Source: CAUPWF01 sp964369755
GTDB taxonomy: Bacteria > Bacillota > Clostridia > Lachnospirales > Lachnospiraceae
Length of the DNA: 29,492 bases
Assembly: GCA_964369755.1 (NCBI GenBank)
Contig: CAYJFY010000032.1
Span: 1 to 29,492, forward strand
Direction of reading: 5' to 3'
Both the position numbers and the translations under genes were made by a program. Positions 16,483 through 24,811 of the stretch are shown piece after piece; the stretch's first letter is position 1, and each line of letters starts with the position of its first letter. A model generated the notes under the pieces. That model was not told the DNA's origin, searched no databases, and worked only from the letters and a program-made list of their open reading frames with translations.

Positions 16483-17124
16483 GTGAAAAAAATCATGAGC
16501 AAGAATCAAATTCTTATTACGACATTGGCATTAATGGTGGCAGTGGCAGGATACTTAAACTACTCAGGGGCGATTTTTCCAGTAGCAGGTGAAGAGGTGG
16601 TGGAGACCAATAATGATTTGGTGAATCAGGAACTTCTAGATATTTCGGATGAAGATGTACTTTTAGAAACGGAAAGTGATATCGAAAGTTTGGATACAGA
16701 TTTAACGGCAGGTGTAGAAGACAAAGAAGGAACACCAGGTGAGGCGGTGTTGACGAGCGGAGGTGCGACAGAAACCATTGCAGCAGCAAAGGTTTCGAGA
16801 GAACAGGTTCGAGCATCGAGCAAAGAAACATTACAAGCAATCATTGATAATGACCAGCTAGAGAATGAACAAAAGGAGATCGCACTCAATCAATTGATGG
16901 AAATGACATACCTAGCCGAGCTTGAAGTGACGATAGAAACTTTATTAGCGGCCAAGGGATTTGATGAGGTTGTTGTGACTTTAATCGAAGATGCCGCAGA
17001 TGTTGTAGTGGCACGAGAAGAACTCTCAGATGCAAATCGAGCACAGATTGAAGATATTGTAATTCGAAAGACTGGAATTGCTGCTGAAAAAATTGTGATT
17101 ACCCCTATTCAAGACATGGAATAA
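16483..17124 (+). CDS. spoIIIAH: stage III sporulation protein AH
   Basis: 213 residues from GTG 16483, preceded by GAGGAGG. A membrane anchor (ILITTLALMVAVAGYLNYSG) leads to a long acidic linker (residues 40-95), and then a YscJ/FliF-like ring domain (SREQVRASSKETLQAIID to the end). In Bacillus its partner is forespore SpoIIQ, which it meets across the septum. The acidic linker is longer and more repetitive in Asp/Glu than in Bacillus. It is the last gene of the operon; a promoter for prfC overlaps its end. No terminator is evident after it. Confidence 0.95.
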   Translation: MKKIMSKNQILITTLALMVAVAGYLNYSGAIFPVAGEEVVETNNDLVNQELLDISDEDVLLETESDIESLDTDLTAGVEDKEGTPGEAVLTSGGATETIAAAKVSREQVRASSKETLQAIIDNDQLENEQKEIALNQLMEMTYLAELEVTIETLLAAKGFDEVVVTLIEDAADVVVAREELSDANRAQIEDIVIRKTGIAAEKIVITPIQDME

Positions 17125-17134
17125 TTGGTATAAT
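17106..17134 (+). promoter_or_regulatory. prfC promoter with extended -10
   Basis: A consensus -10 TATAAT at 17129-17134 with TGG directly before it (extended -10), and a poor -35 (TATTCA at 17106-17111, 17-base spacing) lying within the end of spoIIIAH. The start codon is about 74 bases downstream. It gives prfC vegetative expression independent of the sporulation operon. Confidence 0.6.
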
Positions 17135-17207
17135 AGAAAAGTTGTAATAAATAGAGAACCTTGTTTAGATAAAAGAGTGAAGTACGAGATATAAGGAGTA
17201 GTATAGA

Positions 17208-18791
17208 GTGAGTAATATTAGAGAAGAAATTAAAAAGAGACGAACATTTGCGATTATTTCCCATCCGGATGCTGGTAAAACCACATTGACAGAAAAGTTC
17301 TTGTTATATGGAGGGGCGATTAATCAAGCTGGATCGGTAAAAGGAAAGGCGACATCTAAGCATGCAGTATCTGACTGGATGGAGATAGAGAAAGAAAGAG
17401 GAATTTCGGTTACCTCCTCGGTTTTACAATTCGAGTATGATGATTATTGTATTAATATCTTAGATACTCCTGGACATCAAGACTTCTCGGAAGATACATA
17501 CCGTACTTTAATGGCTGCGGACTCTGCAGTTATGGTAATTGATGCATCAAAAGGGGTAGAGGCACAGACGAGGAAGTTATTTAAGGTATGTGTGATGCGT
17601 AAAATTCCTATTTTTACATTTATTAACAAAATGGATCGCGAAGCAAGAGATACCTTTGATTTATTAGATGAAATAGAAAAAGAGCTTGGAATAGCAACTT
17701 GTCCAATTAACTGGCCGATAGGCTCGGGAAAGGCGTTCAAGGGAGTTTACGACCGTGCAGATCAGAATATTGAATTATTCTCAGACACGAAAAAAGGTAC
17801 GTCCATGGGGGAAGTTCTAAAGATTAAGTTGGAGGGATCCCAAGAAAACATTGGGGATTCAGCATATGAATTGCTCAGTGAGGAAATTGAATTATTAGAT
17901 GGAGCAAGTGCAGAATTCGATCAGGAGTTGATTAACCAAGGGGAGTTATCGCCCGTGTTCTTTGGTTCTGCCCTTACAAACTTTGGTGTGGAAACATTTT
18001 TAAAGCATTTCCTAAAGATGACAAGTTCTCCATTATCACGGAAGTCGGATCAGGGAGAAATCGATCCCCTTGAGAATGCTTTTTCGGCATTTGTATTTAA
18101 AATTCAAGCAAATATGAATAAGTCACATAGAGACCGAATCGCGTTTATGAGAATCTGTTCAGGAGAATTTGAGGCTGGTATGGAAGTGTATCATATGCAA
18201 GGTGGGAAAAAGGTACGCTTGTCACAACCACAACAATTAATGGCGAGTGAGCGAAAGATGGTAGAGAAGGCCTATGGTGGAGACATCATCGGGGTATTCG
18301 ACCCAGGAATTTACTCCATAGGAGATACTTTGACAGTCGGTGCGGAGAGATTTTGTTACGAAGGAATTCCGACCTTTGCGCCAGAGCATTTTGCAAGAGT
18401 GCGTCAGGTAGATACCATGAAGCGAAAACAGTTCATCAAAGGAATCAATCAGATTGCGCAAGAAGGGGCAATTCAAATATTCCAAGAATATAATACAGGA
18501 ATGGAAGAGATAATAGTAGGGGTGGTAGGTGTTCTCCAATTTGATGTATTAAAATATCGATTGGAAAACGAATACAACGTTGAAATTCGGATGGAAAATT
18601 TACCATATGAACATATCCGCTGGATTGAAAATAAAGAGATTGATATGGATAAGATTATTGGGACTTCTGATATGAAGAAAATCAAAGATTTAAAAGAGAG
18701 ACCATTATTATTATTTTCACATGAATGGAGTATCCGAATGACACTAGAACGTAATGAAGGATTAGAATTATCAGAGTTCGGACGTTCATAG
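17208..18791 (+). CDS. prfC: peptide chain release factor 3
   Basis: 527 residues, full length. RF3 is a translational GTPase that removes RF1/RF2 from the ribosome after termination and takes part in quality control. The G domain has G1 DAGKTTL (residues 21-27), G3 DTPGHQDF (86-93) and G4 NKMD (140-143); the RF3-specific AADSAVMVIDASKGVEAQT and INWPIGSGKAFKGVYDR follow, then beta-barrel domains with DFAR-type EHFARVRQVDTMKRKQF. The start is GTG 17208, with AAGGAG 9 bases upstream. It lies between the sporulation operon and the asp23-nusB group, not its usual neighbours in Bacillus. Confidence 0.97.
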   Translation: MSNIREEIKKRRTFAIISHPDAGKTTLTEKFLLYGGAINQAGSVKGKATSKHAVSDWMEIEKERGISVTSSVLQFEYDDYCINILDTPGHQDFSEDTYRTLMAADSAVMVIDASKGVEAQTRKLFKVCVMRKIPIFTFINKMDREARDTFDLLDEIEKELGIATCPINWPIGSGKAFKGVYDRADQNIELFSDTKKGTSMGEVLKIKLEGSQENIGDSAYELLSEEIELLDGASAEFDQELINQGELSPVFFGSALTNFGVETFLKHFLKMTSSPLSRKSDQGEIDPLENAFSAFVFKIQANMNKSHRDRIAFMRICSGEFEAGMEVYHMQGGKKVRLSQPQQLMASERKMVEKAYGGDIIGVFDPGIYSIGDTLTVGAERFCYEGIPTFAPEHFARVRQVDTMKRKQFIKGINQIAQEGAIQIFQEYNTGMEEIIVGVVGVLQFDVLKYRLENEYNVEIRMENLPYEHIRWIENKEIDMDKIIGTSDMKKIKDLKERPLLLFSHEWSIRMTLERNEGLELSEFGRS

Positions 18792-18807
18792 AAATTAAGA
18801 AAAAATA

Positions 18808-18836
18808 TTTGCAAATCTCTTAGGATTTGTTATAAT
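18808..18836 (+). promoter_or_regulatory. promoter of the asp23-nusB gene group
   Basis: TATAAT at 18831-18836 preceded by TGT (extended -10), with TTTGCA at 18808-18813 (17 bases) or TTGCAA at 18809-18814 (16 bases) as -35. It lies 17 bases after prfC and about 45 before the Asp23-family start codon. Confidence 0.7.
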
Positions 18837-18881
18837 AGTCACAAGTGAAAAAAGAAACTGAGCCGTGTAGGAGGACATAAA

Positions 18882-19256
18882 ATGGATAAGAATGAGAGAA
18901 GCACATATAGCATTCCAGGACAATTAGAATTGGGTGAGGTGCAGGTGGCTGATGATGTGGTGTCTGTCATTGCTGCGATTGCAGCAACAGAGGTGACTGG
19001 CGTTGCATCTATGGCTGGAAATGTGAGTAGCGACATCATCAGCAAGCTTGGCATGAGAAATCTGTCTAAGGGTGTGAAAGTTGATGTGTTAGAGGGCGTT
19101 GTGACTGTATTCCTAGCAATCAATATCAAATATGGATATGCGATTATGGAAGTATCAGCGAATGTTCAAGACAAGGTTAAGTCAGCTATTGAGACAATGA
19201 CAGGCTTACATGTTGCAGATGTGAATGTGAAGATTGCATCGGTAGAAATGGAGTAA
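18882..19256 (+). CDS. Asp23/Gls24 family envelope-stress protein
   Basis: 124 residues, one Asp23 domain. The family hallmark is visible: ELGEVQVADDVVSVIAAIAATEVTGVASMAG, then GVKVDVLEGVVTVFLAINIKYGYAIMEVSANVQDKVKSAIETMTGL and VNVKIASVEM. These cytoplasmic proteins are linked to cell-envelope homeostasis in Gram-positive bacteria; the biochemical role is not settled. YqhY in Bacillus holds the same place before nusB. AGGAGG precedes the ATG. It begins the long housekeeping gene group and is separated from nusB by an 82-base gap with a bipartite hairpin. Confidence 0.93.
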   Translation: MDKNERSTYSIPGQLELGEVQVADDVVSVIAAIAATEVTGVASMAGNVSSDIISKLGMRNLSKGVKVDVLEGVVTVFLAINIKYGYAIMEVSANVQDKVKSAIETMTGLHVADVNVKIASVEME

Positions 19257-19265
19257 ATACAGGAG

Positions 19266-19321
19266 TTGTTAAGGAATGCCTCTTACCCGACGGTGGTTGG
19301 GTTAGAGGCAATATTTAACAA
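19266..19321 (+). other. bipartite inverted repeat between the Asp23 gene and nusB
   Basis: An outer 7-bp stem TTGTTAA (19266-19272) and TTAACAA (19315-19321) encloses a 4-by-4 internal loop and an inner stem TGCCTCT-T-ACCC (19277-19288) and GGGT-T-AGAGGCA (19299-19310), 11 pairs with one T-T mismatch and a 10-base loop. No T-run follows, so it is not a standard terminator, although a weak terminator or an mRNA processing site that tunes nusB expression is possible. Confidence 0.6.
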
Positions 19322-19338
19322 TAGGAAGAGGAGAAGAT

Positions 19339-19734
19339 ATGACACGTTCACAACAGAGGGAACATGCCTTTAAGATTGTGTTTAAAATACAATTTTCGAA
19401 TGTAGAGGAAATGAAGGAACAGATAGAACTTTATTTTATGACAGAGGGGATTACAGATTCAGAAGACACCCTGTTTATAGAAGAGCGTTGCATCGGTGTA
19501 TTAGAGCATCTAGATATCATAGATGAGATGTTAAATGACAGAACGGCTGGTTGGAAAACACATAGAATGAATAAGGTGGATTTGGCGATTTTAAGACTAG
19601 CTTACTATGAGATAAAATATGATGAGTCCATACCGAACAAGGTGGCGATCAATGAAGCAGTAGAGTTGGCAAAAAAATACAGTAGTGATGAAGGACCTGC
19701 ATTTATCAATGGGGTGCTCGCAAAATTACTATAA
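19339..19734 (+). CDS. nusB: transcription antitermination factor NusB
   Basis: 131 residues, the normal size. With NusE (S10) it binds boxA RNA and supports antitermination of rRNA transcription. The all-helical fold is recognisable: TRSQQREHAFKIVFKIQF, DEMLNDRTAGWKTHRMNKVDLAILRLAYYEIKYDE, IPNKVAINEAVELAKKYSSDEGPAFINGVLAKL. GAGGAG precedes the ATG. xseA starts 12 bases downstream; folD, which lies between them in Bacillus, is absent. Confidence 0.97.
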   Translation: MTRSQQREHAFKIVFKIQFSNVEEMKEQIELYFMTEGITDSEDTLFIEERCIGVLEHLDIIDEMLNDRTAGWKTHRMNKVDLAILRLAYYEIKYDESIPNKVAINEAVELAKKYSSDEGPAFINGVLAKLL

Positions 19735-19746
19735 TCAGGAGTTGGC

Positions 19747-20958
19747 ATGAAAACAGTTTATACAGTAAAACAGGTGAATGAATATATAAAAAACATGCTA
19801 GAACAAGATTTCTTACTAAATCGTTTGTACGTGAAAGGGGAAGTGTCCAACTGTACCTATCATGGATCTGGACATATTTATTTTTCGCTAAAGGATGAAT
19901 CAGGTACAATATCTTGTGTTATGTTTGCAGGCCAGAGAAGTGGACTAGCTTTCAAGATGAAGGTTGGAGATCAAGTGGTTGTTCTTGGAAGAGTTTCGGC
20001 ATATCCTAGATCTGGAAGCTATCAGGTTTATGCAAATGAAATCATCCCAGATGGTGGCGGATTGTTGCATGAAAGATTTGAAGCTTTAAAAAGAGAATTA
20101 AGTGAAATGGGCATGTTTGAGGAAGAGTATAAGAAGGCGATTCCAACATATGTCCAAACCATTGGCGTGGTTACAGCCCCTACTGGAGCTGCTGTTCAGG
20201 ATATCATCAACATTGTGCAAAGAAGAAATCCATATGTGCAAATCGTGTTATACCCAGCGATAGTTCAGGGAGAACAAGCAGCACAAAGTATTGTGGACGG
20301 AATTCGTGCTTTGGAAAAATCTGTAAAACCCGATGTAATGATTGTGGGTCGTGGTGGCGGTTCTATGGAGGATTTATGGGCATTCAATGAAGAAATTGTT
20401 GCACGAGCAATTTTTGAGTCTTCCATTCCAATTATCTCGGCAGTTGGACATGAAACAGATACGACAATTGCGGATTATGTAGCGGACATGAGGGCACCAA
20501 CTCCATCGGCTGCTGCGGAACTTGCTACATTTGAATATCAAACATTCTATGCAAACTTAGAAGAGAAGAAAAATAAAATGTATCAAGTGATATGCCAGCA
20601 TATCACCATGCAAAAGCAAAAATCAGAGCAAAAATCAATGCAATTGAAGTATTTGCATCCTCAAAATCGATTAAGAGAACAACAACATCGACTATTGGAA
20701 ATCGAGGAAAAATTACAGAACTATATGCAGGGGATTATGGAGCGGAAACGCCATCGATTAGAGGTGTTGATTACACAATTGAAAGGTCTATCACCTTTGG
20801 ACAAGATCAGTAAGGGATATGGGTATGTTCAAACAGAGGATGGAAGTGGTTTGTTAGACATCACGAAGATAAAAGCTGATGATGCGATTAAAATTACTAT
20901 GTCTAGTGGTGTTGTCGATGCAAAGGTAATGAAAGTTGAAATAGGAGAAATCAAATGA
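19747..20958 (+). CDS. xseA: exodeoxyribonuclease VII large subunit
   Basis: 403 residues. With several XseB subunits it digests single-stranded DNA from both ends into oligonucleotides. An N-terminal OB fold (YTVKQVNEYIKNMLEQDFLLNRLYVKGEVSN) binds DNA; the catalytic core contains GVVTAPTGAAVQDI, GRGGGSMEDLWAFNEE and ISAVGHETDTTIADYVADMRAPTPSAAAE, followed by a long helical segment and the final SPLDKISKGYGYV. Somewhat shorter than the 440-450 residues common elsewhere, mainly in the helical tail. CAGGAG precedes the ATG. Its stop overlaps the xseB start by 4 bases. Confidence 0.97.
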   Translation: MKTVYTVKQVNEYIKNMLEQDFLLNRLYVKGEVSNCTYHGSGHIYFSLKDESGTISCVMFAGQRSGLAFKMKVGDQVVVLGRVSAYPRSGSYQVYANEIIPDGGGLLHERFEALKRELSEMGMFEEEYKKAIPTYVQTIGVVTAPTGAAVQDIINIVQRRNPYVQIVLYPAIVQGEQAAQSIVDGIRALEKSVKPDVMIVGRGGGSMEDLWAFNEEIVARAIFESSIPIISAVGHETDTTIADYVADMRAPTPSAAAELATFEYQTFYANLEEKKNKMYQVICQHITMQKQKSEQKSMQLKYLHPQNRLREQQHRLLEIEEKLQNYMQGIMERKRHRLEVLITQLKGLSPLDKISKGYGYVQTEDGSGLLDITKIKADDAIKITMSSGVVDAKVMKVEIGEIK

Positions 20959-21173
20959 GTACAAAAAAAGAACAGAATGAAAATATAGAGAAACTATTTG
21001 AAAATATGGACGCTATCATTCAAGAATTAGAATCCCCAGATATTCCCCTAGAAAAGTCGTTTGAGCTTTACCAAGAGGGAATGAAAACAGTGAAATTGTG
21101 TAATGATAAGATTAGTTTGATCGAGAAAAAAGTACAAGTCTTAAATCAGAATGGAGAGTTGAATGACTTTTAG
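20955..21173 (+). CDS. xseB: exodeoxyribonuclease VII small subunit
   Basis: 72 residues, typical. The conserved core is FENMDAIIQELESPDIPLEKSFELYQEGMKTVKLCNDKI, two helices that bind the large subunit. The ATG overlaps the xseA stop (ATGA), so translation is probably coupled, fitting the need for a fixed subunit ratio. Its end overlaps the start of the prenyl synthase gene by 11 bases. Confidence 0.97.
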   Translation: MSTKKEQNENIEKLFENMDAIIQELESPDIPLEKSFELYQEGMKTVKLCNDKISLIEKKVQVLNQNGELNDF

Positions 21174-22053
21174 GGAAGAACAAGAGACAAAAGTTGAGAA
21201 AATTGAGGGGGTTTTAGTTGAAAACCTCCCATTGACTGGAGATAAGCAAGCTCTGATATTTGAAAGCATGGAGTATGCGCTTATGGCAGGTGGGAAGAGG
21301 ATTCGTCCCATGCTTATGCACGAGGTGTATCAGATGTTTGGTGGGATGGGTAAAGAAATTGAATACTTTCTTACAGCCATAGAGATGATTCATACCTATT
21401 CTTTGGTTCATGACGATCTCCCTGCTATGGATGATGATGATTATCGGCGTGGAAGAAAAACCACACATATTGTCTATGGAGAAGATATGGGAATCCTGAC
21501 TGGTGATGCACTATTAAACTATGCATTTGAGATTGCAACAAAGGCATTTGACCTTCCTGATGTTGATAGCAAAAGAGTGGGAAGAGCACTTCAAGTCTTA
21601 TCGCGAAAAGCAGGCGTATTTGGGATGATTGGGGGACAGGTAGTGGATGTGAAGTCATCTGGTCAACAAATCAATTCAGATACCTTGGATTTTATCTTTC
21701 AGTTAAAAACGAGTGCATTAATCGAAGCCCCTATGATGATCGGTGCAATATTAGCCGGTGCGAAGGAAGAACAAATCCAAGAGATGGAAGAAGTGGGTAG
21801 GCTCGTTGGGATGGCATTTCAGATTCAAGACGATATTTTAGATGTTACAGCAACAACAGAAACCCTAGGAAAGCCTGTACTAAGTGATGAAAAAAATCAA
21901 AAGACAACCTATGTTACGCTACACGGTTTAGAAGAGGCTAAAATTGCAGTGGCATCTTATTCGGAAAAAGCGATTGAAATATTAGAACATCAGGTGAGAA
22001 GAAATGAGTTTTTAGAAACACTTGTACATTCGCTGATTCACAGAGGGAAGTAG
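21163..22053 (+). CDS. ispA: (2E,6E)-farnesyl diphosphate synthase / polyprenyl synthetase
   Basis: 296 residues. It condenses isopentenyl diphosphate with allylic diphosphates to make farnesyl diphosphate for undecaprenol and quinone-type lipids. The first aspartate-rich motif DDLPAMDDD is at residues 84-92, followed by RRGRKTTH; the second is QDDILD (222-227). GGKRIRP near residue 43 and the GQVVD segment are also present. GGAGAG inside xseB serves as the ribosome binding site. It is followed after 17 bases by dxs, the first enzyme of the pathway that supplies its substrate. A geranylgeranyl product cannot be excluded. Confidence 0.95.
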   Translation: MTFREEQETKVEKIEGVLVENLPLTGDKQALIFESMEYALMAGGKRIRPMLMHEVYQMFGGMGKEIEYFLTAIEMIHTYSLVHDDLPAMDDDDYRRGRKTTHIVYGEDMGILTGDALLNYAFEIATKAFDLPDVDSKRVGRALQVLSRKAGVFGMIGGQVVDVKSSGQQINSDTLDFIFQLKTSALIEAPMMIGAILAGAKEEQIQEMEEVGRLVGMAFQIQDDILDVTATTETLGKPVLSDEKNQKTTYVTLHGLEEAKIAVASYSEKAIEILEHQVRRNEFLETLVHSLIHRGK

Positions 22054-22070
22054 AACCAGAAAGGTTTTGT

Positions 22071-23972
22071 ATGGTACTAGATAAGATAGTAAAAGAAAAT
22101 GACATAAAAAAACTCAATGAGGAAGAACTGAATAAATTGGCGAAAGAAATCCGCAGATTTTTAGTAAAGAAAATCAGTCTGACGGGTGGACATCTCGCAT
22201 CCAATCTTGGTGTTGTCGAGTTAACTATGGCATTACATCTCTCCCTTGATTTGCCGAAAGATAAAATAATTTGGGATGTAGGACATCAATCCTATACACA
22301 TAAGTTATTGACTGGTCGACGAGAGGGTTTCGATGAGTTGAGAAAATATGGTGGGATGAGTGGGTTTCCAAAAAGGAAAGAGAGTCCGTGTGACTCTTTT
22401 GACACGGGGCATAGTTCCACATCTATATCGGCAGGTTTAGGATATGTGGTTGGAAGTGAAATACAGAAAGAAAACTACCGTGTTGTTTCAGTAATCGGAG
22501 ACGGTTCACTTACTGGAGGAATGGCGTATGAAGCGTTAAATAATGCTTCCGCATTGAAGAAAAATTTTATTATCATCTTGAATGACAACAATATGTCTAT
22601 TTCCTCTAATGTAGGAGGGATGTCAAAATATCTAGATGGAATTCGTACCAACTTAACTTATCATGAAATTAAGAGTAACGTGGAAAGAACTTTGATGAGT
22701 ATTCCAAAATATGGAAAAACAGTGGTGGACAAAGTTCGAAAAACTAAGAATGGAATCAAGCAATGGTTTGTTCCAGGTATGTTCTTCGAGGATATGGGCA
22801 TTACATATCTGGGACCAGTCAATGGACATGATTTGCCAGGTATGATCAGAGTTCTAGAGGAAGCGAAAAATATAAAAGGATCTGTTTTGGTTCATGTACT
22901 CACGACGAAAGGAAAAGGGTATAAACCAGCAGAGCAAAAGCCTGATAAATTTCACGGGACAGGACCATTTGAGGTGAAAACTGGAAATAAAAAAGAAACA
23001 GCAGCAAATAAAAGCTATACAGACATATTTGGCGAGACTTTATGCAAGGTAGCTAAGAATGATTCGCGGATAGTTGCGATCACGGCTGCAATGGAAGATG
23101 GGACAGGTCTTTCGCAGTTCAAACAGGAATATCCAAAACGGTTCTTCGATGTAGGAATTGCGGAGGAGCATGCGGTCACATTTGCAGCAGGATTAGCCGC
23201 ATCAGGTTTGCATCCAGTTGTGACCCTGTATTCTTCGTTCTTACAACGTGCATATGATCAAGTGATTCATGACGTATGTTTACAGAACTTACCAGTTGTT
23301 TTTGCAATTGACCGTGCTGGATTAGTAGGAAGTGACGGAGAGACACATCAGGGAATCTTTGATGTATCCTTTTTATCGAACATTCCAAATCTAACCATAT
23401 TGGCGCCAAAAAATGGGTGGGAATTGGAACAGATGTTGGAGTTTGCATTTTCCTATGATGGTCCGATTGCGGTTAGATACCCACGAGGTGAGGCATATGT
23501 TGGGTTAGAAGAGTTTGACGCGCCGATTACTTATGGTAGAAGTGAAATCCTTTATGAAGAAGAACAGATTGCTTTGCTACCACTCGGACATATGATGGAA
23601 GCGAGTGTGGGTGTAAGAAATAGATTGAAGGATATTGGATATGAATGCTCATTGGTGAATCCAAGATTTGTGAAGCCGATAGATTTGGAGATGCTTAAGC
23701 TGATAGAAAAAGACCACGAATTACTCGTAGTTATTGAGGAAAACTTACTTGCTGGTGGCTTGGGATCTAATATTCAAATGGTGGTAGAAAAAAATAATCT
23801 CAACCTCCATGTGATGCAGTTGGGAATCGAGGACGATTATATTGAGCATGGCTCTATCGAGGAGCTGCGAAAAGAAGTATTGTTGGATGAAGAATCCATT
23901 GTGAAGCAAATCGTTACAAAGTATATTAGTATAACTGGCAATGGATACAAGGAAAAGATTGAGGTAATATGA
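22071..23972 (+). CDS. dxs: 1-deoxy-D-xylulose-5-phosphate synthase
   Basis: 633 residues, full length. A thiamine diphosphate enzyme that joins pyruvate and glyceraldehyde-3-phosphate in the first step of the MEP isoprenoid pathway. The N-terminal domain has GGHLASNLGVVELTMALH, DVGHQSYTHK and the cofactor motif GDGSLTGG at residues 143-150; the pyrimidine-binding domain contains DVGIAEEHAVTFAAGLA with the catalytic glutamate at residue 365; a transketolase-type C-terminal domain follows. GAAAGG lies upstream of the ATG. The stop overlaps the tlyA start by 4 bases. Confidence 0.98.
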   Translation: MVLDKIVKENDIKKLNEEELNKLAKEIRRFLVKKISLTGGHLASNLGVVELTMALHLSLDLPKDKIIWDVGHQSYTHKLLTGRREGFDELRKYGGMSGFPKRKESPCDSFDTGHSSTSISAGLGYVVGSEIQKENYRVVSVIGDGSLTGGMAYEALNNASALKKNFIIILNDNNMSISSNVGGMSKYLDGIRTNLTYHEIKSNVERTLMSIPKYGKTVVDKVRKTKNGIKQWFVPGMFFEDMGITYLGPVNGHDLPGMIRVLEEAKNIKGSVLVHVLTTKGKGYKPAEQKPDKFHGTGPFEVKTGNKKETAANKSYTDIFGETLCKVAKNDSRIVAITAAMEDGTGLSQFKQEYPKRFFDVGIAEEHAVTFAAGLAASGLHPVVTLYSSFLQRAYDQVIHDVCLQNLPVVFAIDRAGLVGSDGETHQGIFDVSFLSNIPNLTILAPKNGWELEQMLEFAFSYDGPIAVRYPRGEAYVGLEEFDAPITYGRSEILYEEEQIALLPLGHMMEASVGVRNRLKDIGYECSLVNPRFVKPIDLEMLKLIEKDHELLVVIEENLLAGGLGSNIQMVVEKNNLNLHVMQLGIEDDYIEHGSIEELRKEVLLDEESIVKQIVTKYISITGNGYKEKIEVI

Positions 23973-24772
23973 AAGAACGATTAGATGTGTTGTTGGTAAA
24001 GCGAAATCTAGCAGAATCCCGAGAAAAAGCAAAGGCAATTATCATGTCTGGAAATGTCTTTGTCGAAGGGGAACGTGAAGATAAGGCAGGAACCACATTT
24101 GGAGAAGAAGTAAATATAGAAATAAAAGGAAAGCAAATGCCTTATGTCAGCAGAGGCGGGTATAAGCTAGAGAAGGCAATGGAGTCATTTTCTTTAAATC
24201 TTGATGGGAAAGTTTGCTCGGATGTGGGATCATCTACAGGGGGATTTACAGACTGCATGTTGCAAAATGGAGCGGTAAAAGTTTTTTCAATTGATGTGGG
24301 ACGAGGACAGTTGGCATGGAAACTCAGAAACGATGAGAGAGTCGTGTGTATGGAGAAGACGAATATCCGTTATGTAACTCCAGAGGATATCGGAGAGCTT
24401 GTAGATTTTTCTTCGATAGATGTATCTTTTATTTCTCTAGAAAAAGTCTTGCAACCGATTGTGAATTATCTTACTCAAGATGGAGAAATCGTTGCGCTTA
24501 TTAAACCACAGTTTGAAGCTGGAAGAGAGAAAGTTGGCAAAAAAGGGGTTGTGAGGGAAATTGAAACCCACTACGAAGTGGTCAATCGAATTATTGAGTA
24601 TGTTGGAACAATTGGTTTATCTGTATTAGATCTGACGTATTCACCGATCAAGGGACCAGAAGGAAATATTGAGTACTTGATTTATTTGAAAAAAGAAATG
24701 GGTTCAAGTAAGATTCAAAATGATACAATTGATTACAAAAAGGTTGTCGAGGAAGCATTTTCTACCTTGTAA
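23969..24772 (+). CDS. tlyA: TlyA family rRNA (cytidine-2'-O)-methyltransferase
   Basis: 267 residues. An N-terminal S4 RNA-binding domain (ERLDVLLVKRNLAESREKAKAIIMSGNVFVEG, residues 2-35) is joined to an FtsJ-type methyltransferase with the S-adenosylmethionine loop DVGSSTGGFTD at 85-95, IDVGRGQLAWKLRND, and the later VALIKPQFEAGREKVGKKGVV. Mycobacterial TlyA methylates 16S and 23S rRNA and is needed for capreomycin sensitivity; some homologues are called hemolysins, a doubtful label. It lies between dxs and nadK, as its Bacillus relative YqxC does next to the same group. The target site in this organism is inferred. Confidence 0.93.
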   Translation: MKERLDVLLVKRNLAESREKAKAIIMSGNVFVEGEREDKAGTTFGEEVNIEIKGKQMPYVSRGGYKLEKAMESFSLNLDGKVCSDVGSSTGGFTDCMLQNGAVKVFSIDVGRGQLAWKLRNDERVVCMEKTNIRYVTPEDIGELVDFSSIDVSFISLEKVLQPIVNYLTQDGEIVALIKPQFEAGREKVGKKGVVREIETHYEVVNRIIEYVGTIGLSVLDLTYSPIKGPEGNIEYLIYLKKEMGSSKIQNDTIDYKKVVEEAFSTL

Positions 24773-24811
24773 ATCTGGACAGAATTGAAGTGATATAGGC
24801 GGGATGAATAT

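Noticed and set aside
20592..20813. Second frame inside xseA
   Set aside because: It is an out-of-frame shadow in a conserved gene without a start site or known domain.
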